Position numbers and translations under genes: made by a program. Positions 17,517 through 26,231 of a stretch of DNA of 59,767 nucleotides are shown piece by piece. Under the pieces are notes generated by a model that saw nothing but the letters and a program-made list of their open reading frames with translations, did not search any database and was not told the origin of the DNA. This DNA is from Pyramidobacter sp. C12-8 (GTDB lineage: Bacteria > Synergistota > Synergistia > Synergistales > Dethiosulfovibrionaceae), in the NCBI RefSeq assembly GCF_002007215.1, contig NZ_MUHX01000016.1, forward strand, positions 1-59,767, given 5' to 3'. The number at the start of each line of letters is the position of its first letter. The stretch's first letter is position 1.

Positions 17517-18896
17517 TTAAGCGGGAGCCTCGTTCAGCAAATTCATGAGCGGTTCCACGGAGTTCTGTTTTTCGAACGCGCCGATGAAAGAGAGGATCGC
17601 GCCGATCTTTTCTTCAGACAGTGCGGCAGCGGCATTCGAACGGAACTTGCCTTCCAGTTCATTCCAGCCGACGGGATTGCCGGGCGAGCCCTTCAGGTCG
17701 TAAAGCTCTTTTTCGAAAACGCGTCCGTCTTTCAGCGTGATCTTCACCTTGGCCCCGCGCTTTTTGGGGAACGCGGACTGCACGTCGGGGTCGATCACGC
17801 AGGTAACTTTCCGGGCCAAAGCGAGAAGCTCCGGATCCCGGTAGTGCTGGGGCGTCAGGTCGACAACGCCGAACCGGCGGTCGCGAAGCGCCACGGCAGA
17901 ACCGTAAGCAAGGCTGAATTTGGCCTCGCCGGAATTTTGCGGCGCCGTGATGGTGCCTGTCAGCTCATAGGCGACTTTGTGCGTGCCGATCCAGATGCTT
18001 TCCACCTGTGCCGGAGTGATATTATTTTCCGACGCCAGGTCGAGGACCGCTTCAATGCCGGGCTGAGCATGGCGGCAGGAAGGATACATCTTGTTGTAGG
18101 TGTCGCCGATCGACCAGACCGTGCCGAGACCTTGACAGACCGCTTCAACATCGACGTTTTCCGACTGAGTGTTGAACAGGCCGTTCGGACCTTCCAGCGC
18201 TGAAAGACACCCCTCCATGCCGGTCTGGGCGATATAGGCGGCCATGATGCCGTTGTAGGCGGCGTTGCCGACCTGCACGCATTTCGAACGCTGCCCCGAC
18301 TTCGTCGCTTCCATCGTGCCGCTGGCGAGCATCCCCGCCTGGCCAAGACCGTTGGCAAGCTGTTTCGCGTCGAGCGCGAGAAGTTTGCCGGCCGCGGCCA
18401 TGGCCCCATAGGCGCCGCAGTTGCTCGAAGGGTGGAATCCCTTGTTGATCTGCGCCGGGTTGACGTGGGCGGCGATACGGTAAGTTATTTCATACCCGAT
18501 CGCCACGGCGGCAACGATCTCTTTGCCTGTCCGCCCGAGCGCATTCCCCATCACGAGCGCCGTAGGAACAATGACTGCCCCGGCGTGGCAGCCGGCGTTT
18601 TTGTGTCCGTCGTCGAGCTCGACGGCGTGGGCGTACGTCGCGTCGATCATGGCGGCGTGGGCGGCGGGAAAAACTTTTTCATTTGAACCGATGACGCCGC
18701 AGTTCCCGATTCCCAGATGCCTGCAGGCTAATTTGATCTGTTCGCGATAATCCCAGTTGATGCTCCCGGCGACCGCAGCGCCGAGAGTGTCCATGATCCG
18801 TTCCTTGGCCAGATAGACGACGCTTTCCGGAAGCGATTCATAGTTTGTTTCGGCAATAAAACGTGCGAATTTCTCGGTGAGGTACATTTCTTTCAT
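17517..18896 (-). CDS. MmgE/PrpD-family protein (paralog 1)
   Basis: The 459-residue protein covers the whole MmgE/PrpD family. It has LAKERIMDTLGAAVAG near residue 30, the HAVELDDGHKNAGCHAGA motif (about 85-103) and the PSCRHAQPGIEAVLDL region. Members include 2-methylcitrate dehydratase, cis-aconitate decarboxylase and iminodisuccinate epimerase. ATG 18896 overlaps the stop of the upstream paralog (ATGA), so the two are translationally coupled; the longer frame would run inside that gene. It has CHAGA where the other two paralogs have MGHP, so its substrate may differ. Confidence 0.88.
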   Translation of the reverse strand: MKEMYLTEKFARFIAETNYESLPESVVYLAKERIMDTLGAAVAGSINWDYREQIKLACRHLGIGNCGVIGSNEKVFPAAHAAMIDATYAHAVELDDGHKNAGCHAGAVIVPTALVMGNALGRTGKEIVAAVAIGYEITYRIAAHVNPAQINKGFHPSSNCGAYGAMAAAGKLLALDAKQLANGLGQAGMLASGTMEATKSGQRSKCVQVGNAAYNGIMAAYIAQTGMEGCLSALEGPNGLFNTQSENVDVEAVCQGLGTVWSIGDTYNKMYPSCRHAQPGIEAVLDLASENNITPAQVESIWIGTHKVAYELTGTITAPQNSGEAKFSLAYGSAVALRDRRFGVVDLTPQHYRDPELLALARKVTCVIDPDVQSAFPKKRGAKVKITLKDGRVFEKELYDLKGSPGNPVGWNELEGKFRSNAAAALSEEKIGAILSFIGAFEKQNSVEPLMNLLNEAPA

Positions 18897-20314
18897 CGGC
18901 CTTTCTTGTGAGAACTGCGTCGATTGTGCGTGATGCGGCTCTCGTTCCAAGGATGATAAAGATTTCCAGGCGCTGAGAGTTCTTCAAAATGGGCGAGCCT
19001 TTCAGCAAGTTCCGAAGCGTAAGGCTGGTAAGGCGTGTTCTCCGTCATTCGGCAGAATTTTTGTTTCAGTTCTTCCCACGAGAAGGGGTTCTCCGCTTCT
19101 CCCCGCGGCAAGGAGACGAACGTCTCGTGTGTTTGCCCGTCCTTTGTTCCCACGGATACCCGGACTGAGCCCCAACAGCTGGGATGAGCCTGCACAAAGG
19201 CGCTGACCTCTGGGTCCATGACGAGCTTTATTTTCTGAGCTGTTGCAAAAACGTCAGATTGTTTCATGGCAGCTGCCAGTACGCGTTCGCTGGCGATGTG
19301 TCCATTTTTCAACGCCACAGCCATGGTGAATTCGAGGCTGTTCTGTGCCGAAATCTCCGTCCGAGGACAGGGTTTTGACAAACGCCCCACAAAAGGCGTG
19401 GTGTAGACGATGATTGAATCTATGTTCTCGGGAGTCAAATGGAATCTTTCTCGCAGATCGAGAACGGCGTCGATAGCGCAGTGGAGGCCGCGCATACAGG
19501 CGTGAGCTTTGAAGTAGATTTCGGAGATTTTGAAGACGGAGCCAAGCTCCGCTACGGCTTTTTCCGGTTTGGGATGGTTGGAGAATGCCTGAGCGAAACC
19601 TTTTTTCCCTTCGAATATCGCTTCCGGGCCCGTAAAGCCGCTGAGCGCCAGTTGTAGAGACATCTTGGCGTTTCTGATCGCCCAAGCGCCGCTGAGCACC
19701 TTCCCCATGGATCCATCATTTTGGTATTCGATGAGCTCTCCTGTGAATGTTGCTGCGAGACCAAGAGCGTCCTTCATCTGGGCTGCATCAAGATTGTAAA
19801 GTTTACCAAGCGCGGCTGTACACGCTACGGAACCGGTGACGCTGGTTGATTCAAAACCGCGCTCACGGTACGAAGAAGGGTTGATTGTTTCCCCGATCCG
19901 GATGTACGTTTCATATCCGGCGATAACGGCTGTAAGCATCTCTTTGCCGTTCGCGTTCATAACCTGACCATAAGTCATCACGGCGGGAATGAGGAAACTG
20001 CTGGGATGCCCCATAGCAACACGGTGACCATCGTCTAAGTCCGACGACCGCGCCATCAATGTAGAGATGAAAGCGGCATCGTCGGCGGGAAAAGAATCCC
20101 CTCCGGGAACAAAGACGAGTGATCCTTTTGCGTCGCCGGGAAAAGCCTTGATATGTGCTTTTGCTTTTTCGCCGACGGCGGTGCAGCAACCATAGAGCAT
20201 ATTGCCCGTTGAATCGAGGATACACTGTTTGGCTGAGTCAAGCGTCTTATTGGGAATGTTTTTATAATGTAGTTCCACGAGGAAATCTGCTAACCGTTGT
20301 ACGAGTCCAGTCAT
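18893..20314 (-). CDS. MmgE/PrpD-family protein (paralog 2)
   Basis: The 473-residue protein has the full family layout: SAKQCILDSTGNMLYG, SSDLDDGHRVAMGHPSS (about 90-106), GFESTSVTGSVACTAALGKLYNL and ACMRGLHCAIDAVLDL. It shares the DDGHRxAMGHP motif with paralog 3. It lies 14 nt downstream of the amidohydrolase gene and overlaps paralog 1 by 4 nt, so four genes probably form one operon (22823 down to 17517). Base composition is intermediate between the AT-rich genes upstream and the GC-rich paralog 1. Confidence 0.88.
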   Translation of the reverse strand: MTGLVQRLADFLVELHYKNIPNKTLDSAKQCILDSTGNMLYGCCTAVGEKAKAHIKAFPGDAKGSLVFVPGGDSFPADDAAFISTLMARSSDLDDGHRVAMGHPSSFLIPAVMTYGQVMNANGKEMLTAVIAGYETYIRIGETINPSSYRERGFESTSVTGSVACTAALGKLYNLDAAQMKDALGLAATFTGELIEYQNDGSMGKVLSGAWAIRNAKMSLQLALSGFTGPEAIFEGKKGFAQAFSNHPKPEKAVAELGSVFKISEIYFKAHACMRGLHCAIDAVLDLRERFHLTPENIDSIIVYTTPFVGRLSKPCPRTEISAQNSLEFTMAVALKNGHIASERVLAAAMKQSDVFATAQKIKLVMDPEVSAFVQAHPSCWGSVRVSVGTKDGQTHETFVSLPRGEAENPFSWEELKQKFCRMTENTPYQPYASELAERLAHFEELSAPGNLYHPWNESRITHNRRSSHKKGR

Positions 20315-20328
20315 GCTAGGACCTCAGG

Positions 20329-21471
20329 TCACAGAGTCTCTGTGGACTGGTATAAAATCTTTCCATTTACGATGGTCATTACAGCAGATAGAATTTGATC
20401 CCCATAAAGTGTATTGTTAAATTTGTCGAAGAAAAGAACATTCTTTTGAATAATTTTAAGGGCTGTGATATCAGCTGTCGTACCAAGTTTGAGTGTACCA
20501 AGGTCAACTTCTTGCATTGCTTTTGCAGCTGTAACAGTTGTGGTGCGAATAACATCGTTCAGAGACATGCCGAGAGCCATAAATTTTGACATGACTGCAG
20601 TAAGGCTGAAAACCATAGGGTTGTTCCAGTTACTAGCGTTTAAATCAGTGCTGAGTGTGTTAGGATAAAATTTGTCCTCAATGGCACGCTTAGCAACCGC
20701 TAGCGAGAAATTACCTTGACCTGGCGATACGTCTATGATGACTCCTCGATCTTGTGAGTCCCGTATCTTTCTATCAATAGAACCTGTAGCATACAAATGT
20801 AGTCCTGTACCATGGAAAATATGACTAAGAATGTCACCAGGACGCAGAAGCTCTGCGACAGTTCCCATTTCTTCAGGGGGATTGGTTGCATGGATCATAA
20901 CTTTTTTCCCATAATGTTCCGCGAGTTCAATAGTTTTTTCTAGAGGGTATAATCCCTGCTCTCCGATAATGTTTTTACTAATACGAATCTTGAAACCCCA
21001 GATTCGGTCTTGACCATATTCTATCGCTTCTTCAAATGCGTCCATATCCCACAATGCTGGATCAACTGGTTCATTGACCTTGGTTGTCATGATTAACCCA
21101 ATGGGGCTGACGTTCAGTGCGATCTTTGAACGAGTGTCGTAGTTTGCAAGCATCTGCAAAAGAGCCTTGTAGGCTGATATACCTGTGCTGCCGGCATCGA
21201 ATGCATAGGTGACTTCATAGGGTATATCGGCAAGATCGACAGGCATCCCATTTGCTTGCCCGCGATAATTAATATGAGTGTGGATGTCAATCAAACCAGG
21301 ACAAATAATATAACCTGACATGTCATAAGTTTTTTTAGCACTTGCTTGTGTCGGTGCTCCCAGGTAAGCTATCTTTTTTTTGTTGACGGCAATATCTCCG
21401 ATCATGTCAATGTTTTGAGATGGATCAATAATTCGTCCATTTTTTAAAAGTATATCAAATTTATTATCCAT
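20329..21471 (-). CDS. Amidohydrolase-superfamily metallohydrolase (dihydroorotase-like, deacetylase family)
   Basis: The product of about 380 residues has an N-terminal beta region (DILLKNGRIIDPSQNIDM) and then a TIM barrel with metal motif GLIDIHTHINYRG. It also has the lysine-bearing FKIRISKN where a bridging carbamate is usual, KVMIHATNPP, LSHIFHGTG and the late aspartate in LSTDLNAS. The C-terminal part returns to the beta domain (GTTADITAL). It suits hydrolysis of a cyclic or acyl amide linked to the acid handled by the flanking PrpD proteins. ATG 21471 overlaps the stop of the upstream gene (TGATG). The gene is visibly AT-rich compared with the window average. Confidence 0.85.
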   Translation of the reverse strand: MDNKFDILLKNGRIIDPSQNIDMIGDIAVNKKKIAYLGAPTQASAKKTYDMSGYIICPGLIDIHTHINYRGQANGMPVDLADIPYEVTYAFDAGSTGISAYKALLQMLANYDTRSKIALNVSPIGLIMTTKVNEPVDPALWDMDAFEEAIEYGQDRIWGFKIRISKNIIGEQGLYPLEKTIELAEHYGKKVMIHATNPPEEMGTVAELLRPGDILSHIFHGTGLHLYATGSIDRKIRDSQDRGVIIDVSPGQGNFSLAVAKRAIEDKFYPNTLSTDLNASNWNNPMVFSLTAVMSKFMALGMSLNDVIRTTTVTAAKAMQEVDLGTLKLGTTADITALKIIQKNVLFFDKFNNTLYGDQILSAVMTIVNGKILYQSTETL

Positions 21472-22823
21472 CACTTTACTAACTCCTCATTAATGGTCTG
21501 GTCTAAAATATGGAGTTTTGAAAAATCAATAGGACATTGCTTGTCAATATTGCTGATAAATGTCCATAATTCCTGAGTGGGATCAACCCCGTATACGGGA
21601 GTCACTAGGATATCAAATTTTGATTTGGTATCATCTTCAGTAAACGGATTTTCGAATTCTCCCTTAGGGTAAATCTCTTCTGCTCTAAAGGTACGCCCAG
21701 TATGAGTTATAACTGAAAGCTTGGCAGCACCCCATAGACTTTTATCCTTTTGGGAAAGAAGGATAAACTCTTGATCTAATTCTACGGTCACTTTTTTTGC
21801 TAGGGTCGAAATCATTGTATTACCAATATTTGAACGAACATCATCTTCAGTGACATGTCCATAATGCAAAAGCAAGGCAAGATTATAGGGAATACAAGTT
21901 TGTGCCTGTGCGAGGTTTTGAGGATCATAAAAGCCAGCCGGTTGAAGAAATTCTCCGCCATATACCGTGATTCGCTCGATATCTTTTTCGGTCAAATCAT
22001 TGTCATGAAGAATTGATTCAAGTAAATCAAGTTGGGTATGGATCCTGCGCACACAAGAAAATTTCTTAGTATAAACGCGTAGAATGTCATTTCTTAACTG
22101 AGGATTATTTAGTACATTGAAATTAGGTTCGGGAGAAAAAGCATTGCAGAACCCCAATTCCCCTTCTAATGCGTGACTTGGGCCATCAATTCCGGCTTGG
22201 GCCATTTGTGCAGCAGTGATACCCAACTGTGCTGCCCAGCCCGCTAGGATATATTTTTGAGATGAGCCGTCGATCGCAGCTTGATTTAACCCACCGCATA
22301 AAGTTGCTGCAAGGGCAATTGCATTTTTTGTCTTCTGACTATCTAAATCCAGAATATGCGCAGCGACAACGGCAGCAGCTGATGCACCGCTAATCGCGGT
22401 GGAGTCAAAGCCTCGCTTGGTATAGGCTGAAGGATTAACACTGCGTCCTAGGTAACAATACATTTCATATCCACGTACAAGAGCCTCAATGTATTTGCTC
22501 CCATCAATTTGTTGCGCTATATAAGCACACGCTAATGTCGCAGACTGAACGACAACCCCTGGATGTCCCATAGCATAACGATGTCCATCGTCAAAATCTA
22601 ATAAACGAGAAACTGTACCAAGCCAACAAGCTAAAACCTCAGGATATTGTATTTTCCCTTGTAACGCCGCTAAAAGTTGTTGAGCTTCCGTCTTTTGTGA
22701 GCCGGCAATCAGAACCCCCAAATAATCACTTAAGAGTAGTTTAGCTTTTGATTTTACTTCTGCAGGTATGACGTCAAAATGAATTGTATTTAAAATGTCA
22801 TACATTTTTTCGATACACGTCAT
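21471..22823 (-). CDS. MmgE/PrpD-family protein (paralog 3)
   Basis: The 450-residue family member has KAKLLLSDYLGVLIAG, LDFDDGHRYAMGHPGVVVQ (about 72-90), GFDSTAISGASAAAVVAAHILDL and the CVRRIHTQLDLLESIL segment. It is AT-rich like the amidohydrolase that follows, which it overlaps. It is the promoter-proximal gene of the amidohydrolase/PrpD operon. The reaction is unknown: dehydratase, decarboxylase and epimerase chemistries all occur in this family. Confidence 0.87.
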   Translation of the reverse strand: MTCIEKMYDILNTIHFDVIPAEVKSKAKLLLSDYLGVLIAGSQKTEAQQLLAALQGKIQYPEVLACWLGTVSRLLDFDDGHRYAMGHPGVVVQSATLACAYIAQQIDGSKYIEALVRGYEMYCYLGRSVNPSAYTKRGFDSTAISGASAAAVVAAHILDLDSQKTKNAIALAATLCGGLNQAAIDGSSQKYILAGWAAQLGITAAQMAQAGIDGPSHALEGELGFCNAFSPEPNFNVLNNPQLRNDILRVYTKKFSCVRRIHTQLDLLESILHDNDLTEKDIERITVYGGEFLQPAGFYDPQNLAQAQTCIPYNLALLLHYGHVTEDDVRSNIGNTMISTLAKKVTVELDQEFILLSQKDKSLWGAAKLSVITHTGRTFRAEEIYPKGEFENPFTEDDTKSKFDILVTPVYGVDPTQELWTFISNIDKQCPIDFSKLHILDQTINEELVK

Positions 22824-23087
22824 AAAATTCCTCCTCTTTGAGCAGGCACTGTCCTTGTTTTGTTCTCCCTTTGCAGTTAGATTATGGGCTCATTTTAGAG
22901 CGGATGCGCTAGTTAAAGAGCGAAACAGATTTGTTCATGAAAATCTGAAAGCGCAAGCGTAAAAAATATGAAACGACGCAGAAAATTAAAGCGATTTTCT
23001 ATTATGATATGAATCATCCTTGTGAATTGTTCTCTGTAAAATGAACTCTTTGAGAAAATGTCATTAATCAAGCGCGTCTTTAACTCT
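22824..23087. promoter_or_regulatory. Upstream region of the PrpD/amidohydrolase operon
   Basis: This 264-nt AT-rich gap holds two inverted repeats: CAGATTT/AAATCTG (22926-22947) and AGAAAAT/ATTTTCT (22980-23000). Both lie upstream of the minus-strand operon and could be operator sites. No confident -35/-10 pair and no terminator for the leuD-like gene were found. Confidence 0.3.
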
Positions 23088-23606
23088 TCAATGTTTCCCC
23101 TGCTTCTTCATATACCCAAACAATCCCCCCGCTTCCATGATCTCGTGCTCGAGGTCGCTGACGGCGTCACCGTGAAATTCCTGGTTGCTGGTCAGATCAC
23201 GGATCGAACCGGTGTCGAGGTCGACTTCCAGCTGATCGCCGTTTTTGATTCGGCCGTTGTGGATGGCGTCGGACAATCCTTTGACGAACAGCACGGGATA
23301 GCCGTTGTTGATGGCGTTGCGGTAGTAAATGCGCGAGCAGGTTTCGGCGAGGACGCAGGGGATTCCCGCGTATTCGAGGCAATAGACGGCGTGCTCGCGG
23401 CTGGATCCGCAGCCGAAGTTCTTGCCGGCGACGACGAAGTCGCCCGGGCTTGCCTCTTTGGCGAAGTTCTCCTGCCCGGGATAGTATTCGAAGGCGTACT
23501 GGGGCATCTGCTTGGGGTCGGTCTCGGCCAGGTATTTATTGTGATAGATCAGGTCGGTGTCGACGTTGTCGTCGAAAACCCAGGCGCGTCCGGTCAGTTT
23601 GCTCAT
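23088..23606 (-). CDS. LeuD-type hydro-lyase small subunit
   Basis: The 172-residue protein matches the small (swivel) subunit of 3-isopropylmalate dehydratase/homoaconitase-type enzymes. It has [15 protein letters not shown] near residue 15, the substrate loop [16 protein letters not shown] and [20 protein letters not shown] 23606 is chosen because GGAGGA sits 7 nt before it; ATG 23612 is too close to the ribosome site. It overlaps the end of the large-subunit gene. Without leuA or leuB nearby it is more likely a catabolic hydratase such as mesaconase or dimethylmaleate hydratase than a leucine-pathway enzyme. Confidence 0.88.
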   Translation of the reverse strand: MSKLTGRAWVFDDNVDTDLIYHNKYLAETDPKQMPQYAFEYYPGQENFAKEASPGDFVVAGKNFGCGSSREHAVYCLEYAGIPCVLAETCSRIYYRNAINNGYPVLFVKGLSDAIHNGRIKNGDQLEVDLDTGSIRDLTSNQEFHGDAVSDLEHEIMEAGGLFGYMKKQGKH

Positions 23607-23608
23607 GT

Positions 23609-24898
23609 TCATTCCTCCTGTCCGAGAATGTCGCGGGGGTCGGTGATGCGGCCGCGGACGGCGCTGGCCATGGCGGTCATGGGGCTGGTCAGGTAGGTGT
23701 GGCTGCCTTTGCCGACTTTGCCGATAAAATTGCGGTTGTTGGTGGCGATGCCCACGTCGCCCGAGGGCATTGCGCCGTAGTGTTCGGCGGTGCAGAGGGC
23801 GCAGGTGGGATTGGTGAAGACGATCCCGGCTTCGAGGAAGGCTGCGGCCAGCCCGTTTTTGATGCACTCGAGCTGCACTTCCGTGGTGCTCGGCGTGATG
23901 ATCACGCGCGTTCCGGGATCGACGGCGCCGCCGCCGGCCATCAGCACGTCGTAGGCGGCTTTCATGTCCTCGTAGCGGCCGTTGGAGCAGGAACCGATAT
24001 GCACCTGGTCGATATGGGCGCCGGCCACTTCGCGGACCGGTTTGACGTTGTCGGGAGCGTCGGGGCACGAGACCAGCGGCTCCAAAGCGCTGACGTCGTA
24101 GCGAAGCGCCTGGCAGTACTCGGCGTCGGGATCGGCGGAAAGAGTTTTGACGCGTTCGACGACTTCCCGTCCGGCGCGTTCGACCAGCCATTCGAGCACT
24201 TCGCCGCTGGGCATGATCAAAGGCACTTTTCCGCTCATCTCCGTGACCATGGAGCAGAGGGTGATGCGCTCGGCCAGCGTGGCGTTGTCGATGGTTTCGC
24301 CGGTAAATTCGACGGCGAGGTAGTCCATGCCGTTGGCGCCGAGGTCGCCGACGATTCTCGTCAGCAGGTCACGCATGCATACGCCCCTTGGGAACGAGCC
24401 GGTCACTTCGATCTTCATGGTCTCGGGCACTCTGAACCATGCCGTGCCGTTGATGTAGGAGGCGGCGACGTCCGAATTGCCGACGCCGGTCGCGAAAGCG
24501 CCGACGCCGCCCAGCAGGTTCATGTGGCTGTCGGTGCCGAGCACGACGTCGCCGGGCTTGATCAGGCCCGCTTCGAGCATGACGTGTTGGCCGACGCCGT
24601 GATTCACGTCGAAAAGATGTCGAATGCCTTGTCGCTTGGCGAACTCGCGGATGATCTTCTGATTGTTGGCGACCTTTTCTGAATGAGCCGGCGCCTGCAG
24701 GTCGAACGTATAAGCGACTTTGTCCGGATCCCAGACTTTGGCGTCCTTGCCCATCTCCTTTTCAAACTGGAGCACGCAGTTGGCGCCGCCGAAATCACGG
24801 GCGGACGCCAGGTCCACACGGCACCAGACGCGTTCGCCCACCCGGACCGGGCGGCCCGCCGCGCGCTCCATGATTTTTACGATGCAAGTCTTTCCCAT
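23609..24898 (-). CDS. LeuC-type hydro-lyase large subunit ([4Fe-4S], aconitase family)
   Basis: The 429-residue protein is of the bacterial-archaeal LeuC type. It has HLFDVNHGVGQHVMLEAG, GTDSHMNLLGGVGAFATGVGNSDVA, and the [4Fe-4S] cysteines in HIGSCSNGR (C304) and NPTCALC (C366, C369). Together with the small subunit it reversibly hydrates an unsaturated di- or tricarboxylate. The proximity of CitDEF and PrpF suggests mesaconate/citramalate or dimethylmaleate chemistry. AAAGGA upstream supports ATG 24898. Confidence 0.9.
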   Translation of the reverse strand: MGKTCIVKIMERAAGRPVRVGERVWCRVDLASARDFGGANCVLQFEKEMGKDAKVWDPDKVAYTFDLQAPAHSEKVANNQKIIREFAKRQGIRHLFDVNHGVGQHVMLEAGLIKPGDVVLGTDSHMNLLGGVGAFATGVGNSDVAASYINGTAWFRVPETMKIEVTGSFPRGVCMRDLLTRIVGDLGANGMDYLAVEFTGETIDNATLAERITLCSMVTEMSGKVPLIMPSGEVLEWLVERAGREVVERVKTLSADPDAEYCQALRYDVSALEPLVSCPDAPDNVKPVREVAGAHIDQVHIGSCSNGRYEDMKAAYDVLMAGGGAVDPGTRVIITPSTTEVQLECIKNGLAAAFLEAGIVFTNPTCALCTAEHYGAMPSGDVGIATNNRNFIGKVGKGSHTYLTSPMTAMASAVRGRITDPRDILGQEE

Positions 24899-25227
24899 TA
24901 TGATGGCGTTCCTTTCATTTCATATTTTTAGATCGATTGATTAAGAAGCAGCACGCGCTGATCGTCTGATAATGACTCTTTATTGATAGTCAAAATTTAT
25001 CACGATTGAAGATGAGAGAAAAGCACATAAATTTTATATGGGGGCATCTTTTGGTTGCCAAGAGGCAAAATATTCTGGAAACAGCTTAATGGTAAGCAGC
25101 GAAAAGTTCAACGAAAACGCTTTCCGCGGTGCAAGAAAATTTTGCACGAGGGGAGATATGTTTTGCTTTTCAACAGCGGCCTTTCTTTAATAAAATGTAA
25201 CAAATTTTGTTAAAGGAGCGCTGCCCC
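24899..25227. promoter_or_regulatory. Divergent promoter region between leuC-like gene and amidohydrolase
   Basis: The 329-nt AT-rich gap carries a minus-strand promoter candidate (TTGACT 24993-24988, 16 nt, TATCAG 24971-24966) and a plus-strand candidate (TTGCTT 25163-25168, 17 nt, TTTAAT 25186-25191). An inverted repeat GTGCAA/TTGCAC (25129-25147) just before the latter is an operator candidate. Confidence 0.45.
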
Positions 25228-26061
25228 ATGAACAGCTCAGAACACCCCTTCTCGTTTGCCATGCCCGAAAACGCGTGCAATTCCCATCTGCACATCATTG
25301 ACCCCGCCTTCCCCAACGACGGCAAGGCCGAGGCCCAGCGCGGCACCGTGGAGGAGTACAAGGCGGTCGCCGCGGCGCTGAAGCTGCCCCGTGCCGTCTT
25401 CGTCCAGGCCAAGCCCTTCGGCACCGATAACGCGTGTCTGCTCGACGCGATCGAGAAATTCGGGGCGAAAGACGCCGTCGGCATCGCCGTGGTGAATCAT
25501 TCTGTCGCCGACGCGGAGCTCGAACGCCTCAACGCCGGCGGCGTCAAGGGACTGCGCTTTTCCGTGTGGAACCCCAAGAACGCCGTCGTCTCGTTCGACG
25601 ACTGTCCGCCGCTGTCGGAACGCTGCGCTGACATGGGCTGGAACATGCAGCTGCACATGAGCGCGAAACAGTACCTCGAGCATGCCGACGTGATCCGCAA
25701 GCTGAAAGGCAAAGTGGTCATCGACCACATGGGTCGTCTCGACCCCGCTCTCGGCGTCAAGGATCCCGCGTATCGATTTATCTGCGAAATGATCGATCGC
25801 GGCGCCACGTGGGTCAAACTGTCCGGCGCTTATCTGAACACCGTCGCTGGCCGCCCCTGGAACGACGCTACCGCCACGGCCGTTGAGCTGGCCGGGTTCG
25901 CGCCCGAGCGCGTCGTCTGGGGCAGCGACTGGCCGCATGTCACAGAAAAGGTCAAGCCTGACGAAACTGAGCTGGCCGAGCTGATCGCGACGTGGTTCCC
26001 CACGGAGAGAGCGCGCAGGCTGGCGCTTGTGGACAATCCCGCTGAGCTGTATGGGTTTTAG
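25228..26061 (+). CDS. Amidohydrolase 2-family hydrolase (2-pyrone-4,6-dicarboxylate hydrolase-like)
   Basis: The 277-residue TIM-barrel protein belongs to the amidohydrolase_2 family that includes LigI. It has NSHLHIIDPAFP near the N-terminus, NAGGVKGLRFSVWNP, VVIDHMGRLDP and WGSDWPHVTE with the catalytic-type aspartate near the C-terminus. LigI hydrolyses a cyclic lactone of a tricarboxylate, which fits the island theme; the substrate here is unproven. ATG 25228 has AAAGGAG 9 nt upstream; the TTG start 7 codons earlier would cover it. It stands alone before a terminator. Confidence 0.85.
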   Translation: MNSSEHPFSFAMPENACNSHLHIIDPAFPNDGKAEAQRGTVEEYKAVAAALKLPRAVFVQAKPFGTDNACLLDAIEKFGAKDAVGIAVVNHSVADAELERLNAGGVKGLRFSVWNPKNAVVSFDDCPPLSERCADMGWNMQLHMSAKQYLEHADVIRKLKGKVVIDHMGRLDPALGVKDPAYRFICEMIDRGATWVKLSGAYLNTVAGRPWNDATATAVELAGFAPERVVWGSDWPHVTEKVKPDETELAELIATWFPTERARRLALVDNPAELYGF

Positions 26062-26075
26062 TCTCCATCGGAATA

Positions 26076-26119
26076 AAAGCAGCCGCGGGAACCGTGAATA
26101 CGCCTGCGGCTGCTTTTTT
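26076..26119 (+). terminator. Rho-independent terminator
   Basis: AAAGCAGCCGC pairs with GCGGCTGCTTTTTT, giving a GC-rich stem with a T6 tail directly after the amidohydrolase gene. Confidence 0.85.
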
Positions 26120-26231
26120 GTGCATCCTGTGGATCTTTTTCGCCGCGCGGTCCGAAAAGGCGTAAAATCAAGAACAATCATGATTCGGTTGTGTGCTGAT
26201 ATTTTGATTAAGGAAGAGGGGAGAGCACATC

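Noticed and set aside
23450-24682. 410-residue plus-strand frame opposite the LeuC-type gene
   Set aside because: Antisense shadow with repetitive Asp/Val/Gly/His composition; the minus strand encodes a full LeuC with cluster cysteines.
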